Positions 7,875-16,795 are shown, numbered from the stretch's first letter. The stretch is DNA of 64,000 nucleotides from Pseudomonas chlororaphis (GCF_003731765.1 NZ_MOAL01000004.1:1116001-1180000), one strand, 5' to 3'. Made by a program: numbers and translations. Notes: a model not told the origin generated them from the letters alone.

Positions 7875-8701
7875 ACCTGTTGCCCTGGCCGAAAATCGAC
7901 TGTCACCACCATGTATTCGACCCGGCGCGTTTTGCCTACGCCGAAGACACCGCCTACCGCCCCGAAGGGCACGAGTTGGGCACCCCGGACTATTACCACG
8001 CGGTGATGGATGCCTATGGCATCGGCCATTCGCTGATCGTCGGCCCGACCTCGGCCTACGGCACCGACAACCGCCTGCTGCTGGCGACCCTGGCCGAAGG
8101 TGCCGGGCGTCATAAAGGCATTGCCGTGGTGCCCCGGGACATTTCCAGTGAGGCCCTGGCGGTCCTTCAGGCACAAGGTGTGGTGGGGGTGGCGTTGAAT
8201 GTGGCGATGCTCGGGGTCGAGCCCTTCCTGCACTGCGACACGTTGCTCGGGCGCCTGGGCGAGTTGGGCATGCTGGCGCAGATCCAGGTGCAGAACGAGC
8301 AGTTGAGCGCCTTGCTGCCGCTGCTGGCGCGCAACAGTACGCGCCTGCTGATCGACCACTCGGGGCGCCCGGATGTGGCCGCCGGCCTGCGTCAGCCAGC
8401 GTTCCAGGCCTTGCTGGGCCTGGCCGAGGGCGGAGACACCTGGGTCAAGCTGTCGGGCATGGGCAAGTTCACCTTGCAGGGTTACCCCTTCAGCGACACC
8501 CGACCCTATCAGCAGGCCTTGCTCCAGGCCTTTGGCGCCGAACGCTGCCTGTGGGGCTCGGACTGGCCCTTCCTGCGGGCCGACCAGCGCATGGACCTGG
8601 CGGTGCTGTTGGGGCGCTTGGCGGAACTGGTGGGGGATGAGGCCCGCTGTCGGCAGATCCTTTGGGACACGCCCAAGGCGTTGTTCGCCTTCGGCAGTTG
8701 A
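7871..8701 (+). CDS. LigI-like amidohydrolase, probable 2-pyrone-4,6-dicarboxylate lactonase
   Basis: 276 residues of the amidohydrolase-2 family. The HxH motif is at the start of the barrel (DCHHHVFD), followed by LLIDHSG (barrel His) and GSDWPF (catalytic Asp), as in LigI, the lactonase that converts 2-pyrone-4,6-dicarboxylate (PDC) to 4-oxalomesaconate. The gene overlaps galA as ATGA, so it is co-translated with a ring-cleavage enzyme whose product is the same compound. PDC is known to form from gallate-type substrates with some dioxygenases. A salvage role is therefore inferred; no other gene here makes PDC. It could instead act on another lactone of the pathway. Confidence 0.75.
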   Translation: MNLLPWPKIDCHHHVFDPARFAYAEDTAYRPEGHELGTPDYYHAVMDAYGIGHSLIVGPTSAYGTDNRLLLATLAEGAGRHKGIAVVPRDISSEALAVLQAQGVVGVALNVAMLGVEPFLHCDTLLGRLGELGMLAQIQVQNEQLSALLPLLARNSTRLLIDHSGRPDVAAGLRQPAFQALLGLAEGGDTWVKLSGMGKFTLQGYPFSDTRPYQQALLQAFGAERCLWGSDWPFLRADQRMDLAVLLGRLAELVGDEARCRQILWDTPKALFAFGS

Positions 8702-8702
8702 T

Positions 8703-9926
8703 TCAACTGCCCGCGCAGCGCTCGCGCAGGCAGTCGATCAAGGCCTGGGCTGCCGGCGAGTGCAGGCAGCCGCTGCGGTAGGTCAGGCCGATGTCCCGCG
8801 AGGTGTCGGGCAGGGTCAGGGGCAACTGGCGCAGCAGCCCGCTGCGCAGTTCGTGCTCCAGCTGGTGCACCGACACTGCCGCCAGCAGGTCCGAGCCCAG
8901 CAGCAGGCCCCGGACCATGGCCAGGTCGCCGGTTTCCACCACGGCCTGGGGGGCGGCGATGCCCATGCCCTGGAAGCAGGCGTCGAGCATGTGCCGTGCC
9001 GGCGCCGCCGAACGCGGCAGGACCCAGCGTGCCTGGGCCAGGTCGGCGGCCTGCACCGGCCCTTGCAGCAGCGGATGACCGTCCCGCACCAGCACCGCCA
9101 TGTCTTCGCTGAACAACCGCTCGCTGTAGACCCCGGCGCCCGGGTCGTGGTCGCGCAGGGCACCGAAGATAAAGTCGATATCCCCCGAGCGCAGGCCCGC
9201 CGTCAGTGCCGTGTAGTCGCTTTCATTGGTGGTGACGCTGAGCCCCGGGTAGGCCTCGATCAGTTTGATGATCGCCTCCGGCAGCAACCGCGTGCGCCCC
9301 AGGGGCAGGGCGCCGACCCGCACGGTGCCACTGAGCACGCCGCGCCGCGCATCGATTTCGGCACGCAGGTGGCGCAGTTCGTTGAGCGCCCGGCGGATGT
9401 TCGGCTCGATCTCCCGCCCGTACAGCGACGGCACCAAGCCGTAGGGCGTGCGCTCCATCAGCGCCACCCCTGCGCCATCCTCCAGGACCTTGAGCGCGGC
9501 ACTCACCGCCGGTTGGCTGAGCCCCAGTTGCCGGGCCACCGATTGCATGTGCCGTGACTCGCAGAGCGCGGTGAAAATCTGCAGGCGTTGCAGGTTGAAC
9601 AGGTACAGCGGTTCGGCCTGGTAGCGCTCGCCGGCATGCTTGCCCAGCAACCGCGCCAACCGGTGCGGCACCTGGTGCAGGTCGTCGATGGCGCGCCGTG
9701 CCCGGGGCAGCATGCACTTGCCGAAATCCGTCAGCAGCATGCCGCTGGCCTGGCGCTCGAACAGCTCCACGCCGAGGTGCCCCTCCAGGTCGCGAATGGC
9801 CCGGGTGATCACCGATTGCGAGCGGTACAGGTCCTCGGCGGCCCGGGACACGCTGCCGTGGGCCACCACCTGGCTGAAGGCGCGGATCTGCATCAGGTTG
9901 CACAGCTCGATGGCGGCATGGGGCAT
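8703..9926 (-). CDS. galR: LysR-type regulator with two N-terminal helix-turn-helix domains, probable GalR
   Basis: 407 residues, about 100 longer than a standard LysR protein. The extra length is a second DNA-binding domain: one HTH unit spans residues 11-70 (AFSQVVAHGSVSRAAEDL...SQSVITRAI) and another 111-170 (IFTALCESRHMQSVARQL...SQPAVSAAL). The ligand-binding domain runs from about residue 200 to the end. The gene is divergent from galB, starts 130 bases before it, and ends one base after the upstream operon. By position it is the counterpart of P. putida GalR, the activator of gallate genes. Likely effector: gallate or a ring-cleavage product. Confidence 0.85.
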   Translation of the reverse strand: MPHAAIELCNLMQIRAFSQVVAHGSVSRAAEDLYRSQSVITRAIRDLEGHLGVELFERQASGMLLTDFGKCMLPRARRAIDDLHQVPHRLARLLGKHAGERYQAEPLYLFNLQRLQIFTALCESRHMQSVARQLGLSQPAVSAALKVLEDGAGVALMERTPYGLVPSLYGREIEPNIRRALNELRHLRAEIDARRGVLSGTVRVGALPLGRTRLLPEAIIKLIEAYPGLSVTTNESDYTALTAGLRSGDIDFIFGALRDHDPGAGVYSERLFSEDMAVLVRDGHPLLQGPVQAADLAQARWVLPRSAAPARHMLDACFQGMGIAAPQAVVETGDLAMVRGLLLGSDLLAAVSVHQLEHELRSGLLRQLPLTLPDTSRDIGLTYRSGCLHSPAAQALIDCLRERCAGS

Positions 9927-9963
9927 GGTGGCGGGGCTTCCGTGGACGGTTGGGCGAGTGCCT

Positions 9964-9978
9964 ATAAATAAAACGCAT
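9964..9978 (+). promoter_or_regulatory. Candidate GalR operator or promoter box upstream of galB
   Basis: Second exact copy of the ATAAATAAAACGCAT motif, between divergent galR and galB, 79 bases before the galB start and 37 bases from the galR start. The placement fits a site where GalR activates galB and represses itself. Confidence 0.55.
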
Positions 9979-10056
9979 GGCTGTTGCAGTCAAACGAATT
10001 ACCCAGCCGCGAGGTGAACTGCGAGCCTTGGAAAAACCCCAACAGGAAGTTCGACC

Positions 10057-10797
10057 ATGAGTGATGCCAAGACCCAAAAAACCGCGCTGGTGGTCAGCGC
10101 CCATTCCGCCGACTTCGTCTGGCGTGCCGGTGGTGCCATTGCCTTGCACGTGGCCCAGGGTTACCGAGTCCATATCGTCTGCCTGTCTTACGGCGAGCGC
10201 GGCGAGTCGGCCAAGCTCTGGCGCAAAGGGCAGATGACTGAAGCCAAGGTCAAGGCCGCGCGCCATACCGAAGCCTGTGCCGCCGCCGAAGTGTTGGGGG
10301 CGAGCATCGAGTTCTTCGACCTCGGCGACTACCCACTGCAACTGGACAACGAAGCGCTGCTGCGCCTGGCCGATGTCTATCGCCGCGAGCTGCCGCAGTT
10401 CGTGCTCACACACTCCCTCAAGGATCCGTACAACTACGACCATCCACGGGCCGCCGACCTGGCCCAGGAGGCGCGCATCATCGCCCAGGCCGAAGGCTAC
10501 AAGCCCGGCGAGCCGATCCTCGGTGCACCGCCGGTGTACTGCTTCGAGCCGCACCAGCCGGAACAGTGCGACTGGAAGCCCGATGTGCTGCTGGACATCA
10601 CCTCGGTGTGGGACAAGAAGTACCAGGCCATCCAATGCATGGCCGGCCAGGAGCACCTGTGGGAGTACTACACCCGTGTGGCCTTGCAGCGTGGGGTCCA
10701 GGCCAAGCGCAACATCGGCATCACCGCCGGCCGCGACATCATTCATGGCGAGGGCTACCAGAGCCTGTTCCCACGGGTGACGGAGAACCTGGCATGA
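10057..10797 (+). CDS. galB: 4-oxalomesaconate hydratase, PIG-L/LmbE family
   Basis: 246 residues of the PIG-L (LmbE) metal-dependent fold. GalB hydrates the enol form of 4-oxalomesaconate to 4-carboxy-4-hydroxy-2-oxoadipate (CHA). The AHSADFVWR stretch (His16, Asp19) corresponds to the AHPDD zinc motif of the family, and a YDHPRAADL segment supplies the later His. This sequence is unlike the LigJ-type hydratases of sphingomonads, which are amidohydrolases. It is first in the galB-galC-galD unit, overlaps galC as ATGA and faces galR. The start has an AACAGGAAG ribosome site. Confidence 0.88.
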   Translation: MSDAKTQKTALVVSAHSADFVWRAGGAIALHVAQGYRVHIVCLSYGERGESAKLWRKGQMTEAKVKAARHTEACAAAEVLGASIEFFDLGDYPLQLDNEALLRLADVYRRELPQFVLTHSLKDPYNYDHPRAADLAQEARIIAQAEGYKPGEPILGAPPVYCFEPHQPEQCDWKPDVLLDITSVWDKKYQAIQCMAGQEHLWEYYTRVALQRGVQAKRNIGITAGRDIIHGEGYQSLFPRVTENLA

Positions 10798-11513
10798 GCG
10801 CGCTGATCGGCAAGACCGGCATTGTGGTGCGCAACATCCCTCGGGCCGACCCGCAACTGATCGAAGAACTGGGGCGCTACGGGGTGGCCACGGTGCACGA
10901 GGCCCAGGGCCGCAAGGGCCTGCTGGCCAGCGATGTGCGGCCGATCCAGCGCGATTGCGCAGTCAGCGGCACGGCGGTGACGGTGCTGGTGGCCCCGGGC
11001 GACAACTGGATGTTCCATGTGGCGGTGGAGCAGTGCCAGGCCGGGGACATTCTGCTGGTGGCGCCCAGCTCGCCTTGCAGCGACGGTTACTTCGGCGACT
11101 TGCTGGCCACCTCGTTGCAGGCCCGGGGCGTGCGTGCCCTGGTGCTGGACGGCGGCATTCGGGACAGCCGGACCCTGCGCGAGATGAACTTCCCGGTGTG
11201 GTCCCGGGCCATCCATGCCCAGGGCACCATCAAGGAAACCCTGGGCTCGGTGAACATTCCCCTGGTGTGCGCCGGCCAGTTGATCCACCCCGGCGATGTG
11301 CTGGTGGCCGACGATGACGGCGTGGTGGTGGTGCGCCACGCCGAAGTGGCCCAAGTGGCCGAGGCCGCCCGGCGCCGTGGCGAGCTGGAAGAACATAAAC
11401 GCCTGCGCCTGGCGGCAGGGGAGCTGGGGCTGGACATCTACAACATGCGCGGGCGCCTGGCCGAAAAGGGCCTGCAGTATTTCGAGCGTCTTGAAGACGT
11501 ACCAGGAGCCTGA
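10794..11513 (+). CDS. galC: 4-carboxy-4-hydroxy-2-oxoadipate aldolase, RraA-like fold
   Basis: 239 residues of the RraA-like class II aldolase family (HMG/CHA aldolases). It cleaves CHA to pyruvate and oxaloacetate and can decarboxylate oxaloacetate. The key motif [20 protein letters not shown] contains the Arg-Asp pair that holds the substrate and the divalent metal in characterised members. An [16 protein letters not shown] segment just before it forms the family's glycine-rich active-site loop. ATGA overlap with galB and a 4-base gap to galD indicate a tight operon. Confidence 0.9.
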   Translation: MSALIGKTGIVVRNIPRADPQLIEELGRYGVATVHEAQGRKGLLASDVRPIQRDCAVSGTAVTVLVAPGDNWMFHVAVEQCQAGDILLVAPSSPCSDGYFGDLLATSLQARGVRALVLDGGIRDSRTLREMNFPVWSRAIHAQGTIKETLGSVNIPLVCAGQLIHPGDVLVADDDGVVVVRHAEVAQVAEAARRRGELEEHKRLRLAAGELGLDIYNMRGRLAEKGLQYFERLEDVPGA

Positions 11514-11517
11514 TGCC

Positions 11518-12609
11518 ATGAGCCAGACGCGGATTCCCTGCCTGTTGATGCGTGGCGGTACGTCCAAGGCCGCCTGCTTTCTTGCCGATGACTTGCCCCC
11601 CGCCGGCCCCCTGCGCGATGCCGTATTGCTGGCGGTGATGGGCTCGCCGGATCGGCGGCAGATCGACGGCATTGGCGGCGCCGACTCCCTGACCAGCAAA
11701 GTGGCGATCATCCGCCGCTCCAGCCGCCCGGGGGTGGACGTGGACTACCTGTTCGCCCAGGTGCTGGTGGACGAGGCGCGGGTGGACTACGGGCAGAACT
11801 GCGGCAATGTCCTGGCGGCGGTTGGCCCCTTCGCCCTGGAACGCGGCTTGCTGGCGCCCCGGCATGGGCTGAGCCAGGGGCTGACCGAGGTGCGTATCTA
11901 TATGGAGAACACCGAGCAGACCGCCGTGGCCAAGGTGCCGACCGACAATGGGCAGGTGCAATACAGCGGCACGGCGCGCATCGACGGCGTGCCCGGCAGC
12001 GCGGCACCGCTGATTGTCGAGTTCAACGATTTGGCCGGTTCCAGCTGTGGCGCCTTGCTGCCCACCGGGCAAGTGCTGGATCGCTTCGACGGCATCGAGG
12101 TGACGTGCATCGACAACGGCATGCCGGTGGTGCTGCTCAGGGCTCAGGACCTGGGCCTGGACGGTGACGAAACCCCAGAGCAATTGAACGCCGATGCCGG
12201 GCTCAAGGCGCGCCTGGAAGCTATTCGCCTGCAAGCCGGGCCACGGATGAACCTGGGGGATGTGAGCCAGCGCAGCGTGCCGAAAATGTGCCTGGTGGCC
12301 GCGCCCCGGGCGGGCGGTGCCCTGAGCAGTCGGACCTTTATTCCCCACCGTTGTCACAGCGCCATTGGCGTGTTCGGCGCGGTCAGCGTTGCCAGTGCCT
12401 GCCTGTTGCCCGGCAGCGTCACCCAAGGGGTGGCCGAGGTGCCGGCGGGGGCGGATAAACGCCTGTCGGTGGAGCACCCCAGTGGCGAGTTCAGTGTCGA
12501 GCTGCGCACCGAAGACGGTGTGCTCAAGGGCTGCGGCCTGTTGTGCACCGCGCGCTTGCTGTTCGACGGCAGGGTCTGCGTGCCCGCCACGTTGTGGGCG
12601 GGTCGCTAG
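11518..12609 (+). CDS. galD: 4-oxalomesaconate tautomerase, PrpF family
   Basis: 363 residues starting at ATG 11518 behind an AGGAG site. GalD converts the keto form of 4-oxalomesaconate, released after ring cleavage, to the enol form used by GalB. PrpF-family marks are CLLMRGGTSK near the N-terminus, IDGIGGADSLTSKVAI, and the QNCGNVLAAVGPFA block that carries one of the two active-site Cys positions. The length matches the P. putida enzyme as I recall it. A second PrpF-family gene at 41739-42821 shares the same blocks but belongs to a transport cluster. Confidence 0.9.
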   Translation: MSQTRIPCLLMRGGTSKAACFLADDLPPAGPLRDAVLLAVMGSPDRRQIDGIGGADSLTSKVAIIRRSSRPGVDVDYLFAQVLVDEARVDYGQNCGNVLAAVGPFALERGLLAPRHGLSQGLTEVRIYMENTEQTAVAKVPTDNGQVQYSGTARIDGVPGSAAPLIVEFNDLAGSSCGALLPTGQVLDRFDGIEVTCIDNGMPVVLLRAQDLGLDGDETPEQLNADAGLKARLEAIRLQAGPRMNLGDVSQRSVPKMCLVAAPRAGGALSSRTFIPHRCHSAIGVFGAVSVASACLLPGSVTQGVAEVPAGADKRLSVEHPSGEFSVELRTEDGVLKGCGLLCTARLLFDGRVCVPATLWAGR

Positions 12610-12658
12610 GGCGGGGCCAGGCGCTGCGGGCCGGTTTGCGGCCAGCAGCGCCCAGGGT

Positions 12659-13972
12659 TTAGCGGAGTTTTTCCAGCATCTGGTAGTACCACATGCCCGC
12701 CGCCAGCATCGGGTTGCCCAACAGGTCGCCCATGGGCACGCGGATGTGCCGGCAGGCGGCGAAGGTGTCGAACTGGCTGAGTTGGCCGGTGATCGCCTGG
12801 GCCATGATCTCGCCCATGATGTGGCTGGTGGCGACGCCATGGCCGGAGTAGCCCTGGCAGTACCAGACGTTGTCCGAGAGCTTGCCCAGCTGGGGAATGC
12901 GGTTGATGACGATGCCCATGGCGCAGCTCCACTGGAAATCGATGGCCACACCCTTGAGCGCCGGGAAGGTCTGCTCGATGCACGGACGCAGTTCCGCGGC
13001 GATGTCCCGAGAGTCCTTGCCGCTGTAGTTGGCGCCGCCACCGAACAGCAGGCGGCCGTCGGCGGTCATGCGGTAGTAGTCGAGGACGAAGCGGCAGTCG
13101 TAGACCGCCAGGTCCTCGGGGTTCAGGCGCTTGGCCAGGTCGCCCAGGGGCTCGGTGGTGACGATGCCGCCCATGGCCGGGAAGATTTTGCCCTTGAGCT
13201 GTTGCGGTTCCAGCCTGTGGTAGACGTCGCCGGCCAGCAGCACCTGCTTGGCGTTGATCCGGCCCTGGGCGGTGATCACCGCCGGGGTGTCGCCGTGCAC
13301 GATCTCCAGCACCGGGCTGTGTTCGAAGATCAGCGCACCTAGGCTGGCGGCGGCGCGGGCTTCGCCAAGGCACAGGTTCAGCGGGTGCAGGTGCAGGTTG
13401 CGGGTGTTCTTGATGGCGCCGTGGTACAGCTCGCTGTCCAGCAGGCCGCGCACTTGTTGGCGGTCCAGCAGGCTGACTTCGTCGCCCAGGCCCCGGCGCA
13501 CGGCTTCTTCGTAATCAGCTCGCAGGCCTGGCAGGTGGCTGGGTTTATAGGCCGCGTGCAGGTGGCCGTGCTTGAGGTCGCAGGCGATGCCGTACTTCTT
13601 CACTCGTTGTTGAATGATTTCGTGGCCGCGCCAACGCAGGTGCCAGATGAAATCGTCCACCTCGTCCCCCAGGCTGCGGCGCATCTGTTTGCGCATCGCC
13701 GCGTCGCCGGACAGGCTGCCGGTGACCTGGCCACCGTTGCGGCCGCTGGCGCCCCAGCCGATCTTGTGGCTTTCGACAATGGCCACTTTCAGGCCTTTTT
13801 CCGCCAGCTCCACGGCGCTGGCCACGCCGGTGAAACCACCGCCGATAATCACCGCATCCACCGACACCTCGCCTTGCAGGGTGGGGTAGGCGGTGGGGTC
13901 ATTGAGGGTGGCGCTGTAGTAGGAAGGGCAGCGCTCGGCTGCCGCCGTCACCAGGTTAAGGGCGGCTGTCAT
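12659..13972 (-). CDS. FAD-dependent amine oxidoreductase, gamma-glutamylputrescine oxidase-like
   Basis: 437 residues from ATG 13972, which has an AAGGAG ribosome site. It is a D-amino acid oxidase (DAO) family flavoprotein: IIGGGFTGVASA (dinucleotide-binding motif around residue 40) followed by GWGASGRNGGQ, the pattern of PuuB/OrdL proteins. PuuB oxidises gamma-glutamylputrescine to the aldehyde and ammonia. The upstream gene in the same direction is a PuuA-like ligase, which supports a polyamine role, though glutamylated polyamines other than putrescine are possible. Confidence 0.8.
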   Translation of the reverse strand: MTAALNLVTAAAERCPSYYSATLNDPTAYPTLQGEVSVDAVIIGGGFTGVASAVELAEKGLKVAIVESHKIGWGASGRNGGQVTGSLSGDAAMRKQMRRSLGDEVDDFIWHLRWRGHEIIQQRVKKYGIACDLKHGHLHAAYKPSHLPGLRADYEEAVRRGLGDEVSLLDRQQVRGLLDSELYHGAIKNTRNLHLHPLNLCLGEARAAASLGALIFEHSPVLEIVHGDTPAVITAQGRINAKQVLLAGDVYHRLEPQQLKGKIFPAMGGIVTTEPLGDLAKRLNPEDLAVYDCRFVLDYYRMTADGRLLFGGGANYSGKDSRDIAAELRPCIEQTFPALKGVAIDFQWSCAMGIVINRIPQLGKLSDNVWYCQGYSGHGVATSHIMGEIMAQAITGQLSQFDTFAACRHIRVPMGDLLGNPMLAAGMWYYQMLEKLR

Positions 13973-14000
13973 GGGTCTCTCCTTGCACATGTAAGGGCCG

Positions 14001-14024
14001 GGCCGGCGCAACGCTGCGCCGGCC
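14001..14024. other. 10-bp perfect hairpin between puuA-like and puuB-like genes
   Basis: GGCCGGCGCA and TGCGCCGGCC enclose a 4-base loop in the 78-bp gap between the two genes. With no T-tract, it is best read as an intra-operon mRNA hairpin that may set the ratio of the two products. Confidence 0.45.
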
Positions 14025-14050
14025 GCCGAAGGGGCTGTGGTGGGCCGGTA

Positions 14051-15415
14051 TCAGGCCTGGGCCAGGTACCAGCGCCAGTCCTGTTCGCCGACTTCGGCCA
14101 TGAACTGGCGGTACTCGGCACGCTTGACGGCCAGGTACACACCGAGGAATTCGGCGCCCAGGGCATCCCGCGCCCAGGCCGAATGTTCCAGGGCAGTCAG
14201 CGACGTCAGCCAGTCGGTGGGCAGCAACTCGGTGGCCTGGGCGTAGCCGTTGCCGCTCACCGGTTCCCCCGGGTCCAATTGTTCGCGCAGGCCGCGATGG
14301 ATGCCGGCGAGGATTGCCGCGGCGGCCAGGTAAGGGTTGGCGTCGGCGCCGCAGATGCGGTGTTCGATGTGCCGGGTGTGGGCCGGACCGCCAGGGACCC
14401 GCAGGCTCACGGTGCGGTTGTCCACGCCCCAGGTCGGCGCCAGGGGCGCGTAGCTGTTGGCCTGGAAGCGGCGGTAGGAGTTGGCGTTGGGGCAGAACAG
14501 CAGCAGGGAATCCAGCAGCGAGGCGAGCATGCCGCCCACCGAGTGGCGCAGCAGCGGAGTGCCGGCCGGGTCTTGTGCGGCGTACAGGTTGTGGCCCTGG
14601 GCATCGGCGAGGCTCACGTGCATGTGCATGCCCGTGCCGGCCAGGTGGTCGAACGGCTTGGCCATGAAGGTGGCCTGCATCCCGTGCTTGTGGGCGATGG
14701 CCTTGACCAGGCGCTTGTAGCGCACGGCCTGGTCCATGGCTTCCAGGGCGTCGCCGTGCTCCAGGGTGATTTCCACCTGGCCCGGGGCATATTCGGAGAT
14801 CGCTGTGCGCGCCGGAATGCCCTGCAGCTTGCAGTTGGCGTAGAGGTCGGCGAGGAAGGGTTCAATCTGTTCCAGCTCGCGCAGGCCATAGACCTGTGTG
14901 CTGCGGGGGCGGCCACCGTCGGCGTCCAGGGCCGGTTGCGGTCGGCCGTGGCTGTCGCGCTGGGCGTCCAGCAGGTAGAACTCCAGCTCGCAGGCCATCA
15001 CCGGGTAATAACCGTCGGCCTTGAGGGCGTCGATCACCTTGATCAACAGATGACGCGGGTCGGCAATGCTGGCGGGCAGGCCCTCTTGCGGGTGCATGCT
15101 GACCTGCACCGCAGCGGTGGGAATCTGCCGCCAGGGCAGGCGCACCAGGCTGCCGGCCAGGGGGTAGGCGCGACAGTCGATGTCGCCTACGTCCCAGACC
15201 AGCCCGGAGTTTTCCACGTCGTCGCCATTGAGGGTCAGGCCGAGGATGGTACTGGGCAGCGGGCGCCCGCTTTCGTACACCGCCAGCAGTTCTTCGCGGT
15301 GCAACAGTTTGCCCCGGGGCACGCCGTTGGCGTCGAGGATAAACAGCTCGACCATGTCGATATCGGGGTTGGCGGCCAGGAAGGTACGGGCCTCGTCAAG
15401 GGCTGCAAAGTTCAT
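14051..15415 (-). CDS. Glutamine synthetase-family gamma-glutamylpolyamine synthetase
   Basis: 454 residues, shorter than biosynthetic GlnA (about 470) and of the PuuA/PauA type. Blocks include the MACELEFYLL metal-binding strand, the MATFMAKPF and GTGMHMHVSL segments, and NRTVSLRVPGGP near the ATP/glutamate site. It lacks the GlnA adenylylation loop sequence that I would expect. PuuA-type enzymes join glutamate to a polyamine with ATP as the first step of the gamma-glutamylation route. It precedes the PuuB-like oxidase by 78 bases. Which polyamine it uses cannot be told from sequence. Confidence 0.82.
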   Translation of the reverse strand: MNFAALDEARTFLAANPDIDMVELFILDANGVPRGKLLHREELLAVYESGRPLPSTILGLTLNGDDVENSGLVWDVGDIDCRAYPLAGSLVRLPWRQIPTAAVQVSMHPQEGLPASIADPRHLLIKVIDALKADGYYPVMACELEFYLLDAQRDSHGRPQPALDADGGRPRSTQVYGLRELEQIEPFLADLYANCKLQGIPARTAISEYAPGQVEITLEHGDALEAMDQAVRYKRLVKAIAHKHGMQATFMAKPFDHLAGTGMHMHVSLADAQGHNLYAAQDPAGTPLLRHSVGGMLASLLDSLLLFCPNANSYRRFQANSYAPLAPTWGVDNRTVSLRVPGGPAHTRHIEHRICGADANPYLAAAAILAGIHRGLREQLDPGEPVSGNGYAQATELLPTDWLTSLTALEHSAWARDALGAEFLGVYLAVKRAEYRQFMAEVGEQDWRWYLAQA

Positions 15416-15907
15416 CGTTCTCTCGCTTGCGCCGTTTCAGGCGCGCAGGTTCAGTTCACGCAACGGCGCCGTGCTTGGGCCGGTTGCAGGGGCAGAAGTG
15501 AATGCGGGGAAGCTGTACGCGTCTGGGCGCGCGTTCAGGCTGAGAACGAAGTATCCGGAGGGCGCGAGGAGTGACGCAGGCGGGAACGGCACAGGGCCAT
15601 GGGCAGGTTGACCAGCAGTTTCATCGCTGACCCCCTGGCGCGAGGGGGTGGGTGCTGCGGCGATGAACGCGGGCCGTTTCCCTGGCCATGTCCGATCCCC
15701 TGCACGGGGCAGCGGCGACAAGCAGGCGAGGGCAGCGGGTACTCGGGGCGTTCATGGGGCCGGTTGATCTCGTTAAGGATTCACGGACTTTTTTTCAAAC
15801 GAGGCACACCGTTTTACCGGGAGTGAAAGCAGATTCCAAGGGGGGGTGTCGAAAAATAATTGACAGACTGGGCGGGCATGGCGCTGCCACAGGGGTAGCG
15901 CCGGGGC
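15416..15907. other. 492-bp region upstream of puuA-like gene
   Basis: It holds the possible 29-codon leader at 15535-15624 and its hairpin (listed separately). Nearer 15780-15870 it is AT-rich, with T- and A-runs, where promoters for the minus-strand puuA-like transcript could lie. The 94-codon frame on the minus strand (15437-15721) looks like chance coding. Confidence 0.4.
15535..15624 (-). CDS. Possible 29-residue leader ORF with hairpin over its ribosome site
   Basis: ATG 15624 is preceded by AGGGGGT at 5-base spacing, a good ribosome site. That same AGGGGGT (15630-15636 on the plus strand, as ACCCCCT) is the 3' arm of a perfect 7-bp hairpin with a 6-base loop (15630-15649). The peptide starts MKLLVNLPMALC and is then Arg/Ser-rich. 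It ends 119 bases before the puuA-like start. A regulated leader is inferred; coding is unproven and it could be chance. Confidence 0.3.
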   Translation of the reverse strand: MKLLVNLPMALCRSRLRHSSRPPDTSFSA

Positions 15908-16795
15908 TTATTTTTCGCTGAGCTGGGCCACCAGGAAATCGATAAAGGCCCGGGTTTTCTGCGGCACCCGGCGCGCCGAGGGGTACACCGCGTGGATGCT
16001 GATGGGCGGCGCCTGCCAGTCACACAGCACCGGCACTAGGCGCCCGGCGGCCAGGGCGTCCTCGACGATAAAGTTGGGCAGCAGGGCGATGCCCATGCCG
16101 GCCTCGGCGGCCTGGGCCAGGAGGTCGCCGTTGTTGGCATGCAACGGCCCGGTGACGTGCACCCGTTGGGTGTCCTTGCCATTGCTCAATTGCAGGCTGA
16201 CGCCGCTTTGCAGGTAGCCGTAGTTCAGGCAGGCGTGGCTGCTCAGCTCCTTGGGCGTCTGTGGCGTTCCGGCCCGCTTCAAGTAGGCGGGGGAGGCCAC
16301 CATGATTCGCGGTGCCGGCGCCAGCAAGCGCGCCACCATGGACGAATCCGCCAGGCTGGCGATGCGGATGGTCACGTCGAAGCCGCCGCGCACCGGGTCC
16401 ACTTGCTGGTCGCTGAGCACCAACTGCAATTCGATGTTCGGCTGCTGTTCATGGAACAGCGGCACCAGCGGCCCCAGGCGGCGCAGGCCGAACGACATCG
16501 GCGCGTTGACCCGCAGCACCCCGCGTAACTCACTGATGCCATCGCGCGCTCGCTGCTCGGCTTCGTCCACGGCGGCCAGGACTTCCCGAACCGACTCGTA
16601 GTACTCGGCGCCGGCTTCGGTCAGGTGCAGGCTGCGGGTGGTGCGTTGCAGCAACTGCACGCCGATGGCCTCTTCCAGGGCCTGGATCTGTTTGCTGACT
16701 TTCGAGCGCGGCACATCCATCGCCCGGGCCGCCGCGGCAAAGCCATTGGCGTCGACGGTGACGACAAAGGCGCGCATGCATTCAATGCGGTCCAT
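15908..16795 (-). CDS. LysR-family transcriptional regulator
   Basis: 295 residues from ATG 16795 (MDRIECMRAFV). Residues 1-60 form the winged HTH (FAAAARAMDVPRSKVSKQIQALE), and the remainder is a LysR substrate-binding domain of the CrgA/DmlR-like group (RVNAPMSFGLRRL, HACLNY). It is divergent from the YcaC-like hydrolase gene with 160 bases between starts, so it probably regulates that gene. Effector unknown. Confidence 0.85.
   Translation of the reverse strand: MDRIECMRAFVVTVDANGFAAAARAMDVPRSKVSKQIQALEEAIGVQLLQRTTRSLHLTEAGAEYYESVREVLAAVDEAEQRARDGISELRGVLRVNAPMSFGLRRLGPLVPLFHEQQPNIELQLVLSDQQVDPVRGGFDVTIRIASLADSSMVARLLAPAPRIMVASPAYLKRAGTPQTPKELSSHACLNYGYLQSGVSLQLSNGKDTQRVHVTGPLHANNGDLLAQAAEAGMGIALLPNFIVEDALAAGRLVPVLCDWQAPPISIHAVYPSARRVPQKTRAFIDFLVAQLSEK

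Noticed and set aside
13385..15574. 729-codon open frame on the plus strand
   Set aside because: It lies antisense to the puuB-like and puuA-like genes, has an Ala/Gly/Val/Gln-rich composition typical of GC-rich shadow frames, and shows no family motif.
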